A stretch of 64,000 nt of DNA from Maea johnstoni (GCA_963942565.1 OZ012700.1:4698195-4762194); one strand, 5' to 3'; shown: positions 50,940 through 63,905, counted from the first letter of the stretch. Notes: generated by a model from the letters alone, not told the origin. A program made the numbers and translations.

Positions 50940-51265
50940 TCATAGGTGCTACTTAGGTGCTAAGCTCGTATATCCACCTACCTCAGTTTAGGTTGAGGTG
51001 CTTCGCTCCTTTGTCCACCTACCCCCGTTAAGGCCAAGGTGCTTTACTCGTAGGTCAACCTACCCCAGTTTACTTACATACTTACTTACTTAGGTGCTAC
51101 TTAGGTGCTGAGCTCGTATATTCACCTACCCCAGTTTAGGCCGAGGTGCTTCGCTCCTATGTCCACCTACCTCAGTTTAGCCCGAGGTGCTTCGCTCGTA
51201 TGTCCACCTTCCCCCGTTAAGGCCAAGGTGCTTCGCTCGTAGGTCAACCTACCCCAGTTTACTTT

Positions 51266-51304
<39 letters not shown>

Positions 51305-51672
51305 TCATAGGTGCTACTTAGGTGCTAAGCTCGCATATCCACCTACCTCAGTTTAGGTTGAGGTGCTTCGCTCCTATGTCCACCTACCCCCGTTAAGGCC
51401 AAGGTGCTTCACTCATAGGTCAACCTACCCCAGTTTACTTACTTACTTACTTACTTAGGTGCTACTTAGGTGCTAAGCTCGTATATCCACCTACCCCAGT
51501 TAAGGCCCCGATGCTAAGCTCGTATATTCACCTACCCCAGTTTAGGCCGAGGTGCTTCGCTCCTATGTCCACCTACCTCAGTTTAGGCCGAGGTGCTTCG
51601 CTTGTATGTCCACCTACCCCCCGTTAAGGCCAAGGTGCTTCGCTCGTAGGTCAACCTACCCCAGTTTACTTT

Positions 51673-51706
<34 letters not shown>

Positions 51707-52291
51707 AACTTTCATAGGTGCTACTTAGGTGCTAAGCTCGTATATCCACCTACCTCAGTTTAGGTTGAGGTGCTTCGCTCCTATGTCCACCTACCCCCGT
51801 TAAGACCAAGGTGCTTCACTCGTAGGTCAACCTACCGCAGTTTACTTTCTTCCTTACTTACTTAGGTGCTACTTAGGTGCTAAGCTCGTATATCCACCTA
51901 CCCCATTTAAGGCCCCGGTGCTAAGCTCGTATATTCACCTACCCCAGTTTAGGCCGAGGTGCTTCGCTCCTATGTCCACCTACCTCAGTTTAGGCCGAGG
52001 TGCTTCGCTCGTATGTCCACCTACCCCCGTTAAGGCCAAGGTGCTTCGCTCGTAGGTCAACCTACCCCAGTTTACTTTCTTACTTACTTACTTACATACT
52101 TACTTACTTACTTTCATAGGTGCCACTTAGGTGCTAAGCTCGTATATCCACCTACCTCAGTTTAGGTTGAGGTGCTTCGCTCCTATGTCCACCTACCCCC
52201 GTTAAGGCCAAGGTGCTTCACTCGTAGGTCAACCTACCCCAGTTTACTTACATACTTACTTACTTAGGTGCTACTTAGGTGCTAAGCTCGT
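50277..52291 (+). repeat. Super-unit following the 5.9-kb pair
   Basis: Continues the 1.83-kb pattern but carries private variants: CACCTGCCTCAG near 50,318, CTTTGATAGG near 50,688, CACCTTCCCCCG near 51,207, TAAGACCAAGG near 51,803 and CTTCCTTAC near 51,848. Near 52,122 the GTGCCACTTAGG word is followed by M6 rather than M1. The first 1.2 kb is repeated at about 57,595-58,790. Confidence 0.8.
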
Positions 52292-52480
52292 ATATCCACC
52301 TACCTCAGTTGAGGCCCCGTTGCTAAGCTCGTATATTCACCTACCCCAGTTTAGGCCGAGGTGCTTAGCTCCTATGTCCACCTACCTCAGTTTAGGCCGA
52401 GGTGCTTCGCTCGTATGTCCACCTACCCCCGTTAAGGCCAAGGTGCTTCGCTCGTAGGTCAACCTACCCCAGTTTACTTT

Positions 52481-52515
<35 letters not shown>

Positions 52516-52734
52516 TCATAGGTGCCACTTAGGTGCTAAGCTCGTATATCCACCTACCCCAGTTAAGGCCCCGGTGCTAAGCTCGTATATTCACCTACCC
52601 CAGTTTAAGCCGAGGTGCTTCGCTTCTATGTCCACCTACCTAAGTTTAGGCCGAGGTGCTTTGCTAGTATGTCCACCTACCACCGTTAAGGCCAAGGTGC
52701 TTCGCTCGTAGGTCAACCTACCCCAGTTTACTTT

Positions 52735-52769
<35 letters not shown>

Positions 52770-53090
52770 TCATAGGTGCTACTTAGGTGCTAAGCTCGTA
52801 TATCCACCTACTTCAGTTTAGGTTGAGGTGCTTCGCTCCTTTGTCCACCTACCCCCGTTAAGGCCAAGGTGCTTTACTCGTAGGTCAACCTACCCCAGTT
52901 TACTTACATACTTACTTACTTAGGTGCTAATTAGGTGCTGAGCTCGTATATTCACCTACCCCAGTTTAGGCCGAGGTGCTTCGCTCCTATGTCCACCTAC
53001 CTCAGTTTAGGCCGAGGTGCTTCGCTCGTATGTCCACCTACCCCCGTTAAGGCCAAGGTGCTTCGCTCGTAGGTCAACCTACCCCAGTTT
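52292..53090 (+). repeat. Block X, first of three copies
   Basis: Starts with M1 CCTCAGTTGAGGCCCCG and M2 with GCTTAGCTCC. It then carries TTTAAGCCGAGG, ACCACCGTTAAGG, ACTTCAGTTTAGG and GTGCTAATTAGG. These five tags together occur again at 58801-59640 (offset 6,509) and from about 62,279 (offset near 9,987). Confidence 0.85.
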
Positions 53091-53886
53091 ACTTTCTTAC
53101 TTACTTACTTACTTATTTACTTACTTACTTTCATAGGTGCTACTTAGGTGCTAAGCTTATATATCCACCTACCTCAGTTTAGGTTGAGGTGCTTCGCTCC
53201 TATGTCCACCTACCCCCGTTAAGGCCAAGGTGCTTCACTCGTATGTCAACCTACCCCAGTTTACTTACTTACTTACTTACTTAGGTGCCACTTAGGTGCT
53301 AAGCTCGTATATCCACCTACCCCAGTTAAGGCCCCGGTGCTAAGCTCGTATATTCACCTACCCCAGTTTAGGCCGAGGTGCTTCGCTCCTATGTCCACCT
53401 ACCTCAGTTTAGGCCGAGGTGCTTCGCTCGTATGTCAACCTACCCCCGTTAAGGCCAAGGTGCTTCGCTCGTAGGTCAACCTACCCCAGTTTACTTTCTT
53501 ACTTACTTACTTACTTACTTTCATAGGTGCTACTTAGGTGCTAAGCTCGTATATCCACCTACCTCAGTTTAGGTTGAGGTGCTTCGCTCCTATGTCCACC
53601 TACCCCCATTAAGGCCAAGGTGCTTCACTCGTAGGTCAACCTACCCCAGTTTACTTACATACTTACTTACTTAGGTGCTACTTAGGTGCTAAGCTCGTAT
53701 ATCCACCTACCCCAGTTAAGGCCCCGGTGCTAAGCTCGTATATTCACCTACCCCAGTTTAGGCCGAGGTGCTTCGCTCCTATGTCCACCTACCTCAGTTT
53801 AGGTCGAGGTGCTTTGCTCGTATGTCCACCTACCCCGTTAAGGCCAAGGTGCTTCGCTCGTAGGTCAACCTACCCCAGTTTACTTT

Positions 53887-53922
<36 letters not shown>
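53091..53922 (+). repeat. Block Y, first of two copies
   Basis: Tags are CTTATTTAC in the long tract, CTTATATATCC, GTATGTCAACC twice, GTGCCACTTAGG after a pure short tract, TAGGTCGAGG and ACCCCGTTAAGG with a C missing. The same order is found at about 63,075-63,905 (offset 9,983). Confidence 0.85.
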
Positions 53923-53925
<3 letters not shown>

Positions 53926-54292
53926 TCATAGGTGCTACTTAGGTGCTAAGCTCGTATATCCACCTACCTCAGTTTAGGTTGAGGTGCTTCGCTCCTATGT
54001 CCACCTACCCCCGTTAAGGCCAAGGTGCTTCACTCGTAGGTCAACCTACCCCAGTTTACTTACATACTTACTTACTTAGGTGCTACTTAGGTGCTGAGCT
54101 CGTATATCCACCTACCCCAGTTGAGGCCCCGTTGCTAAGCTCGTATATTCACCTACCCCAGTTTAGGCCGAGGTGCTTCGCTCCTATGTCCACCTACCTC
54201 AGTTTAGGCCGAGGTGCTTAGCTCGTATGTCCACCTACCCCCGTTAAGGCCAAGGTGCTTCGCTCGTAGGTCAACCTACCCCAGTTTACTTT

Positions 54293-54327
<35 letters not shown>

Positions 54328-54554
54328 TCTTACTTTCATAGGTGCCACTTAGGTGCTAAGCTCGTATATCCACCTACCCCAGTTAAGGCCCCGGTGCTAA
54401 GCTCGTATATTCACCTACCCCAGTTTAGGCCGAGGTGCTTCGCTTCTATGTCCACCTACCTAAGTTTAGGCCGAGGTGCTTTGCTAGTATGTCCACCTAC
54501 CCCCGTTATGGCCAAGGTGCTTCGCTCGTAGGTCAACCTACCCCAGTTTACTTT

Positions 54555-54585
<31 letters not shown>

Positions 54586-54911
54586 TCATAGGTGCTACTT
54601 AGGTGCTAAGCTTGTATGTCCACCTACCTCAGTTTAGTTTGAGGTGCTTCGCTCCTTTGTCCACCTACCCCCGTTAAGGCCAAGGTGCTTTACTCGTAGG
54701 TCAACCTACCCCAGTTTACTTACATACTTACTTACTTAGGTGCTACTTAGGTGCTGAGCTCGTATATTCACCTACCCCAGTTTAGGCCGAGGTGCTTCGC
54801 TCCTATGTCCACCTACCTCAGTTTAGGCCGAGGTGCTTCGCTCGTATGTCCACCTACCCCCGTTAAGGCCAAGGTGCTTCGCTCGTAGGTCAACCTACCC
54901 CAGTTTACTTT

Positions 54912-54946
<35 letters not shown>

Positions 54947-55314
54947 TCATAGGTGCTACTTAGGTGCTAAGCTCGCATATCCACCTACCTCAGTTTAGGT
55001 TGAGGTGCTTCGCTCCTATGTCCACCTACCCCCGTTAAGGCCAAGGTGCTTCACTCATAGGTCAACCTACCCCAGTTTACTTACTTACTTACTTACTTAG
55101 GTGCTACTTAGGTGCTAAGCTCGTATATCCACCTACCCCAGTTAAGGCCCCGATGCTAAGCTTGTATATACACCTACCCCAGTTTAGGCCGAGGTGCTTT
55201 GCTCCTATGTCCACCTACCTCAGTTTAGGCCGAGGTGCTTCGCTCGTATGTCCACCTACCCCCCGTTAAGGCCAAGGTGCTTCGCTCGTAGGTCAACCTA
55301 CCCCAGTTTACTTT

Positions 55315-55353
<39 letters not shown>

Positions 55354-55720
55354 TCATAGGTGCTACTTAGGTGCTAAGCTCGTATATCCACCTACCTCAG
55401 TTTAGGTTGAGGTGCTTCGCTCCTATGTCCACCTACCCCCGTTAAGGCCAAGGTGCTTCACTCGTAGGTCAACCTACCGCAGTTTACTTTCTTACTTACT
55501 TACTTAGGTGCTACTTAGGTGCTAAGCTCGTATATCCACCTACCCCAGTTAAGGCCCCGGTGCTAAGCTCGTATATTCACCTACCCCAGTTTAGGCCGAG
55601 GTGCTTCGCTCCTATGTCCACCTACCTCAGTTTAGGCCGAGGTGCTTCGCTCGTATGTCCACCTACCCCCGTTAAGGCCAAGGTGCTTCGCTCGTAGGTC
55701 AACCTACCCCAGTTTACTTT

Positions 55721-55763
<43 letters not shown>

Positions 55764-56130
55764 TCATAGGTGCTACTTAGGTGCTAAGCTCGTATATCCA
55801 CCTACCTCAGTTTAGGTTGAGGTGCTTCGCTCCTATGTCCACCTACCCCCGTTAAGGCCAAGGTGCTTCACTCGTAGGTCAACCTACCCCAGTTTACTTA
55901 CATACTTACTTACTTAGGTGCTACTTAGGTGCTGAGCTCGTATATCCACCTACCCCAGTTGAGGCCCCGTTGCTAAGCTCGTATATTCACCTACCCCAGT
56001 TTAGGCCGAGGTGCTTCGCTCCTATGTCCACCTACCTCAGTTTAGGCCGAGGTGCTTAGCTCGTATGTCCACCTACCCCCGTTAAGGCCAAGGTGCTTCG
56101 CTCGTAGGTCAACCTACCCCAGTTTACTTT

Positions 56131-56169
<39 letters not shown>

Positions 56170-56388
56170 TCATAGGTGCCACTTAGGTGCTAAGCTCGTA
56201 TATCCACCTACCCCAGTTAAGGCCCCGGTGCTAAGCTCGTATATTCACCTACCCCAGTTTAGGCCGAGGTGCTTCGCTTCTATGTCCACCTACCTAAGTT
56301 TAGGCCGAGGTGCTTTGCTAGTATGTCCACCTACCCCCGTTATGGCCAAGGTGCTTCGCTCGTAGGTCAACCTACCCCAGTTTACTTT

Positions 56389-56419
<31 letters not shown>

Positions 56420-56745
56420 TCATAGGTGCTACTTAGGTGCTAAGCTTGTATATCCACCTACCTCAGTTTAGGTTGAGGTGCTTCGCTCCTTTGTCCACCT
56501 ACCCCCGTTAAGGCCAAGGTGCTTTACTCGTAGGTCAACCTACCCCAGTTTACTTACATACTTACTTACTTAGGTGCTACTTAGGTGCTGAGCTCGTATA
56601 TTCACCTACCCCAGTTTAGGCCGAGGTGCTTCGCTTCTATGTCCACCTACCTCAGTTTAGGCCGAGGTGCTTCGCTCGTATGTCCACCTACCCCCGTTAA
56701 GGCCAAGGTGCTTCGCTCGTAGGTCAACCTACCCCAGTTTACTTT

Positions 56746-56784
<39 letters not shown>

Positions 56785-57155
56785 TCATAGGTGCTACTTA
56801 GGTGCTAAGCTGGCATATCCACCTACCTCAGTTTAGGTTGAGGTGCTTCGCTCCTATGTCCACCTACCCCCGTTAAGGCCAAGGTGCTTCCCTCATAGGT
56901 CAACCTACCCCAGTTTACTTACTTACTTACTTACTTAGGTGCTACTTAGGTGCTAAGCTCGTATATCCACCTACCCCAATTAAGGCCCCGATGCTAAGCT
57001 TGTATATTCACCTACCCCAGTTTAGGCCGAGGTGCTTTGCTCCTATGTCCACCTACCTCAGTTTAGGCCGAGGTGCTTCGCTCGTATGTCCACCTACCCC
57101 CCGTTAAGGCCAAGGTGCTTCGCTCGTAGGTCAACCTACCCCAGTTTACTTTCTC

Positions 57156-57191
<36 letters not shown>

Positions 57192-57558
57192 TCATAGGTG
57201 CTACTTAGGTGCTAAGCTCATATATCCACCTACCTCAGTTTAGGTTGAGGTGCTTCGCTCCTATGTCCACCTACCCCCGTTAAGGCCAAGGTGCTTCACT
57301 CGTAGGTCAACCTACCGCAGTTTACTTTCTTACTTACTTACTTAGGTGCTACTTAGGTGCTAAGCTCGTATATCCACCTACCCCAGTTAAGGCCCCGGTG
57401 CTAAGCTCGTATATTCACCTACCCCAGTTTAGGCCGAGGTGCTTCGCTCCTATGTCCACCTACCTCAGTTTAGGCCGAGGTGCTTCGCTCGTATGTCCAC
57501 CTACCCCCGTTAAGGCCAAGGTGCTTCGCTCGTAGGTCAACCTACCCCAGTTTACTTT

Positions 57559-57597
<39 letters not shown>

Positions 57598-57964
57598 TCA
57601 TAGGTGCTACTTAGGTGCTAAGCTCGTATATCCACCTACCTCAGTTTAGGTTGAGGTGCTTCGCTCCTATGTCCACCTACCCCCGTTAAGGCCAAGGTGC
57701 TTCACTCGTAGGTCAACCTACCCCAGTTTACTTACATACTTACTTACTTAGGTGCTACTTAGGTGCTGAGCTCGTATATCCACCTACCCCAGTTGAGGCC
57801 CCGTTGCTAAGCTCGTATATTCACCTACCCCAGTTTAGGCCGAGGTGCTTCGCTCCTATGTCCACCTACCTCAGTTTAGGCCGAGGTGCTTAGCTCGTAT
57901 GTCCACCTACCCCCGTTAAGGCCAAGGTGCTTCGCTCGTAGGTCAACCTACCCCAGTTTACTTT

Positions 57965-58007
<43 letters not shown>

Positions 58008-58226
58008 TGATAGGTGCCACTTAGGTGCTAAGCTCGTATATCCACCTACCCCAGTTAAGGCCCCGGTGCTAATCTCGTATATTCACCTACCCCAGTTTAG
58101 GCCGAGGTGCTTCGCTTCTATGTCCACCTACCTAAGTTTAGGCCGAGGTGCTTTGCTAGTATGTCCACCTACCCCCGTTATGGCCAAGGTGCTTCGCTCG
58201 TAGGTCAACCTACCCCAGTTTACTTT

Positions 58227-58257
<31 letters not shown>

Positions 58258-58583
58258 TCATAGGTGCTACTTAGGTGCTAAGCTCGTATATCCACCTACC
58301 TCAGTTTAGGTTGAGGTGCTTCGCTCCTTTGTCCACCTACCCCCGTTAAGGCCAAGGTGCTTTACTCGTAGGTCAACCTACCCCAGTTTACTTACATACT
58401 TACTTACTTAGGTGCTACTTAGGTGCTGAGCTCGTATATTCACCTACCCCAGTTTAGGCCGAGGTGCTTCGCTCCTATGTCCACCTACCTCAGTTTAGGC
58501 CGAGGTGCTTCGCTCGTATGTCCACCTTCCCCCGTTAAGGCCAAGGTGCTTCGCTCGTAGGTCAACCTACCCCAGTTTACTTT

Positions 58584-58622
<39 letters not shown>

Positions 58623-58800
58623 TCATAGGTGCTACTTAGGTGCTAAGCTCGCATATCCACCTACCTCAGTTTAGGTTGAGGTGCTTCGCTCCTATGTCCA
58701 CCTACCCCCGTTAAGGCCAAGGTGCTTCACTCATAGGTCAACCTACCCCAGTTTACTTACTTACTTACTTACTTAGGTGCTACTTAGGTGCTAAGCTCGT
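53923..58800 (+). repeat. Copy of 46,609 to about 51,480 (offset 7,314-7,318)
   Basis: Starts at the end of a long tract (CTTTCATAGG at 53,923, matching 46,609) and follows the right 5.9-kb copy and its downstream neighbour through TAGTTTGAGG, TATATACACC, CTTCCCTCA, CTTTGATAGG and CACCTTCCCCCG. Private changes include GCTGGCATATCC near 56,810 and GCTAATCTCG near 58,070. The match stops at the short tract before 58,801. Confidence 0.85.
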
Positions 58801-58989
58801 ATATCCACCTACCTCAGTTGAGGCCCCGTTGCTAAGCTCGTATATTCACCTACCCCAGTTTAGGCCGAGGTGCTTAGCTCCTATGTCCACCTACCTCAGT
58901 TTAGGCCGAGGTGCTTCGCTCGTATGTCCACCTACCCCCGTTAAGGCCAAGGTGCTTCGCTCGTAGGTCAACCTACCCCAGTTTACTTT

Positions 58990-59028
<39 letters not shown>

Positions 59029-59247
59029 TCATAGGTGCCACTTAGGTGCTAAGCTCGTATATCCACCTACCCCAGTTAAGGCCCCGGTGCTAAGCTCGTA
59101 TATTCACCTACCCCAGTTTAAGCCGAGGTGCTTCGCTTCTATGTCCACCTACCTAAGTTTAGGCCGAGGTGCTTTGCTAGTATGTCCACCTACCACCGTT
59201 AAGGCCAAGGTGCTTCGCTCGTAGGTCAACCTACCCCAGTTTACTTT

Positions 59248-59278
<31 letters not shown>

Positions 59279-59604
59279 TCATAGGTGCTACTTAGGTGCT
59301 AAGCTCGTATATCCACCTACTTCAGTTTAGGTTGAGGTGCTTCGCTCCTTTGTCCACCTACCCCCGTTAAGGCCAAGGTGCTTTACTCGTAGGTCAACCT
59401 ACCCCAGTTTACTTACATACTTACTTACTTAGGTGCTAATTAGGTGCTGAGCTCGTATATTCACCTACCCCAGTTTAGGCCGAGGTGCTTCGCTCCTATG
59501 TCCACCTACCTCAGTTTAGGCCGAGGTGCTTCGCTCGTATGTCCACCTACCCCCGTTAAGGCCAAGGTGCTTCGCTCGTAGGTCAACCTACCCCAGTTTA
59601 CTTT

Positions 59605-59640
<36 letters not shown>
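58801..59640 (+). repeat. Block X, second copy
   Basis: Matches 52292-53090 and continues to the end of the next long tract. It is joined here to sequence that in the first copy lies about 0.8 kb further upstream, so the 51.48-52.29 kb material is missing at this junction. That supports an exchange between two pure short TTAC tracts. Confidence 0.83.
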
Positions 59641-59643
<3 letters not shown>

Positions 59644-59862
59644 TCATAGGTGCCACTTAGGTGCTAAGCTCGTATATCCACCTACCCCAGTTAAGGCCCC
59701 GGTGCTAAGCTCGTATATTCACCTACCCCAGTTTAGGCCGAGGTGCTTCGCTTCTATGTCCACCTACCTAAGTTTAGGCCGAGGTGCTTTGCTAGTATGT
59801 CCACCTACCCCCGTTATGGCCAAGGTGCTTCGCTCGTAGGTCAACCTACCCCAGTTTACTTT

Positions 59863-59893
<31 letters not shown>

Positions 59894-60219
59894 TCATAGG
59901 TGCTACTTAGGTGCTAAGCTTGTATATCCACCTACCTCAGTTTAGGTTGAGGTGCTTCGCTCCTTTGTCCACCTACCCCCGTTAAGGCCAAGGTGCTTTA
60001 CTCGTAGGTCAACCTACCCCAGTTTACTTACATACTTACTTACTTAGGTGCTACTTAGGTGCTGAGCTCGTATATTCACCTACCCCAGTTTAGGCCGAGG
60101 TGCTTCGCTTCTATGTCCACCTACCTCAGTTTAGGCCGAGGTGCTTCGCTCGTATGTCCACCTACCCCCGTTAAGGCCAAGGTGCTTCGCTCGTAGGTCA
60201 ACCTACCCCAGTTTACTTT

Positions 60220-60258
<39 letters not shown>

Positions 60259-60629
60259 TCATAGGTGCTACTTAGGTGCTAAGCTGGCATATCCACCTAC
60301 CTCAGTTTAGGTTGAGGTGCTTCGCTCCTATGTCCACCTACCCCCGTTAAGGCCAAGGTGCTTCCCTCATAGGTCAACCTACCCCAGTTTACTTACTTAC
60401 TTACTTACTTAGGTGCTACTTAGGTGCTAAGCTCGTATATCCACCTACCCCAATTAAGGCCCCGATGCTAAGCTTGTATATTCACCTACCCCAGTTTAGG
60501 CCGAGGTGCTTTGCTCCTATGTCCACCTACCTCAGTTTAGGCCGAGGTGCTTCGCTCGTATGTCCACCTACCCCCCGTTAAGGCCAAGGTGCTTCGCTCG
60601 TAGGTCAACCTACCCCAGTTTACTTTCTC

Positions 60630-60669
<40 letters not shown>

Positions 60670-61036
60670 TCATAGGTGCTACTTAGGTGCTAAGCTCATA
60701 TATCCACCTACCTCAGTTTAGGTTGAGGTGCTTCGCTCCTATGTCCACCTACCCCCGTTAAGGCCAAGGTGCTTCACTCGTAGGTCAACCTACCGCAGTT
60801 TACTTTCTTACTTACTTACTTAGGTGCTACTTAGGTGCTAAGCTCGTATATCCACCTACCCCAGTTAAGGCCCCGGTGCTAAGCTCGTATATTCACCTAC
60901 CCCAGTTTAGGCCGAGGTGCTTCGCTCCTATGTCCACCTACCTCAGTTTAGGCCGAGGTGCTTCGCTCGTATGTCCACCTACCCCCGTTAAGGCCAAGGT
61001 GCTTCGCTCGTAGGTCAACCTACCCCAGTTTACTTT

Positions 61037-61075
<39 letters not shown>

Positions 61076-61442
61076 TCATAGGTGCTACTTAGGTGCTAAG
61101 CTCGTATATCCACCTACCTCAGTTTAGGTTGAGGTGCTTCGCTCCTATGTCCACCTACCCCCGTTAAGGCCAAGGTGCTTCACTCGTAGGTCAACCTACC
61201 CCAGTTTACTTACATACTTACTTACTTAGGTGCTACTTAGGTGCTGAGCTCGTATATCCACCTACCCCAGTTGAGGCCCCGTTGCTAAGCTCGTATATTC
61301 ACCTACCCCAGTTTAGGCCGAGGTGCTTCGCTCCTATGTCCACCTACCTCAGTTTAGGCCGAGGTGCTTAGCTCGTATGTCCACCTACCCCCGTTAAGGC
61401 CAAGGTGCTTCGCTCGTAGGTCAACCTACCCCAGTTTACTTT

Positions 61443-61485
<43 letters not shown>

Positions 61486-61704
61486 TGATAGGTGCCACTT
61501 AGGTGCTAAGCTCGTATATCCACCTACCCCAGTTAAGGCCCCGGTGCTAATCTCGTATATTCACCTACCCCAGTTTAGGCCGAGGTGCTTCGCTTCTATG
61601 TCCACCTACCTAAGTTTAGGCCGAGGTGCTTTGCTAGTATGTCCACCTACCCCCGTTATGGCCAAGGTGCTTCGCTCGTAGGTCAACCTACCCCAGTTTA
61701 CTTT

Positions 61705-61735
<31 letters not shown>

Positions 61736-62061
61736 TCATAGGTGCTACTTAGGTGCTAAGCTCGTATATCCACCTACCTCAGTTTAGGTTGAGGTGCTTC
61801 GCTCCTTTGTCCACCTACCCCCGTTAAGGCCAAGGTGCTTTACTCGTAGGTCAACCTACCCCAGTTTACTTACATACTTACTTACTTAGGTGCTACTTAG
61901 GTGCTGAGCTCGTATATTCACCTACCCCAGTTTAGGCCGAGGTGCTTCGCTCCTATGTCCACCTACCTCAGTTTAGGCCGAGGTGCTTCGCTCGTATGTC
62001 CACCTTCCCCCGTTAAGGCCAAGGTGCTTCGCTCGTAGGTCAACCTACCCCAGTTTACTTT

Positions 62062-62100
<39 letters not shown>

Positions 62101-62467
62101 TCATAGGTGCTACTTAGGTGCTAAGCTCGCATATCCACCTACCTCAGTTTAGGTTGAGGTGCTTCGCTCCTATGTCCACCTACCCCCGTTAAGGCCAAGG
62201 TGCTTCACTCATAGGTCAACCTACCCCAGTTTACTTACTTACTTACTTACTTAGGTGCTACTTAGGTGCTAAGCTCGTATATCCACCTACCTCAGTTGAG
62301 GCCCCGTTGCTAAGCTCGTATATTCACCTACCCCAGTTTAGGCCGAGGTGCTTAGCTCCTATGTCCACCTACCTCAGTTTAGGCCGAGGTGCTTCGCTCG
62401 TATGTCCACCTACCCCCGTTAAGGCCAAGGTGCTTCGCTCGTAGGTCAACCTACCCCAGTTTACTTT

Positions 62468-62506
<39 letters not shown>

Positions 62507-62725
62507 TCATAGGTGCCACTTAGGTGCTAAGCTCGTATATCCACCTACCCCAGTTAAGGCCCCGGTGCTAAGCTCGTATATTCACCTACCCCAGTTTAAG
62601 CCGAGGTGCTTCGCTTCTATGTCCACCTACCTAAGTTTAGGCCGAGGTGCTTTGCTAGTATGTCCACCTACCACCGTTAAGGCCAAGGTGCTTCGCTCGT
62701 AGGTCAACCTACCCCAGTTTACTTT

Positions 62726-62756
<31 letters not shown>

Positions 62757-63090
62757 TCATAGGTGCTACTTAGGTGCTAAGCTCGTATATCCACCTACTT
62801 CAGTTTAGGTTGAGGTGCTTCGCTCCTTTGTCCACCTACCCCCGTTAAGGCCAAGGTGCTTTACTCGTAGGTCAACCTACCCCAGTTTACTTACATACTT
62901 ACTTACTTAGGTGCTAATTAGGTGCTGAGCTCGTATATTCACCTACCCCAGTTTAGGCCGAGGTGCTTCGCTCCTATGTCCACCTACCTCAGTTTAGGCC
63001 GAGGTGCTTCGCTCGTATGTCCACCTACCCCCGTTAAGGCCAAGGTGCTTCGCTCGTAGGTCAACCTACCCCAGTTTACTTTCTTACTTA
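59641..63090 (+). repeat. Second copy of a 3.48-kb tandem duplication
   Basis: Repeats 56,167-59,640 head-to-tail. CTTTCATAGGTGCC is at 56,167 and 59,641 (offset 3,474), CTTTGATAGG at 58,005 and 61,483, and reading frames over M3-M5 at 57,886 and 61,364 (offset 3,478). The private GCTGGCATATCC and GCTAATCTCG changes are in both copies, so the duplication is younger than those mutations. Confidence 0.88.
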
Positions 63091-63869
63091 CTTACTTACT
63101 TATTTACTTACTTACTTTCATAGGTGCTACTTAGGTGCTAAGCTTATATATCCACCTACCTCAGTTTAGGTTGAGGTGCTTCGCTCCTATGTCCACCTAC
63201 CCCCGTTAAGGCCAAGGTGCTTCACTCGTATGTCAACCTACCCCAGTTTACTTACTTACTTACTTACTTAGGTGCCACTTAGGTGCTAAGCTCGTATATC
63301 CACCTACCCCAGTTAAGGCCCCGGTGCTAAGCTCGTATATTCACCTACCCCAGTTTAGGCCGAGGTGCTTCGCTCCTATGTCCACCTACCTCAGTTTAGG
63401 CCGAGGTGCTTCGCTCGTATGTCAACCTACCCCCGTTAAGGCCAAGGTGCTTCGCTCGTAGGTCAACCTACCCCAGTTTACTTTCTTACTTACTTACTTA
63501 CTTTCATAGGTGCTACTTAGGTGCTAAGCTCGTATATCCACCTACCTCAGTTTAGGTTGAGGTGCTTCGCTCCTATGTCCACCTACCCCCGTTAAGGCCA
63601 AGGTGCTTCACTCGTAGGTCAACCTACCCCAGTTTACTTACTTACTTACTTACTTAGGTGCTACTTAGGTGCTAAGCTCGTATATCCACCTACCCCAGTT
63701 AAGGCCCCGGTGCTAAGCTCGTATATTCACCTACCCCAGTTTAGGCCGAGGTGCTTCGCTCCTATGTCCACCTACCTCAGTTTAGGTCGAGGTGCTTTGC
63801 TCGTATGTCCACCTACCCCGTTAAGGCCAAGGTGCTTCGCTCGTAGGTCAACCTACCCCAGTTTACTTT

Positions 63870-63905
<36 letters not shown>
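63091..63905 (+). repeat. Block Y, second copy
   Basis: Matches 53091-53922 with its unusual tags in order and ends at the same long-tract boundary (CTTTCATAGG at 53,923 and 63,906). One visible difference is that the short tract near 63,640 is pure TTAC where the first copy has CATAC. Confidence 0.83.

Larger units (their letters stand above)
39342..62935 (+). repeat. Series of 15 M1-less junctions marking a 1.83-kb super-period
   Basis: After a CATAC short tract, GCTGAGCTCGT leads directly into ATATTCACC (M2), with M1 missing. M2 starts after this junction lie at 39342, 41562, 43400, 45230, 47450, 49288, 51118, 52948, 54764, 56598, 58436, 59457, 60072, 61914 and 62935. Spacing is mostly 1,816 to 1,842 bp, with 2,220 twice, 1,021 twice and 615 once. 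I saw no such junction before 39 kb. Confidence 0.88.
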
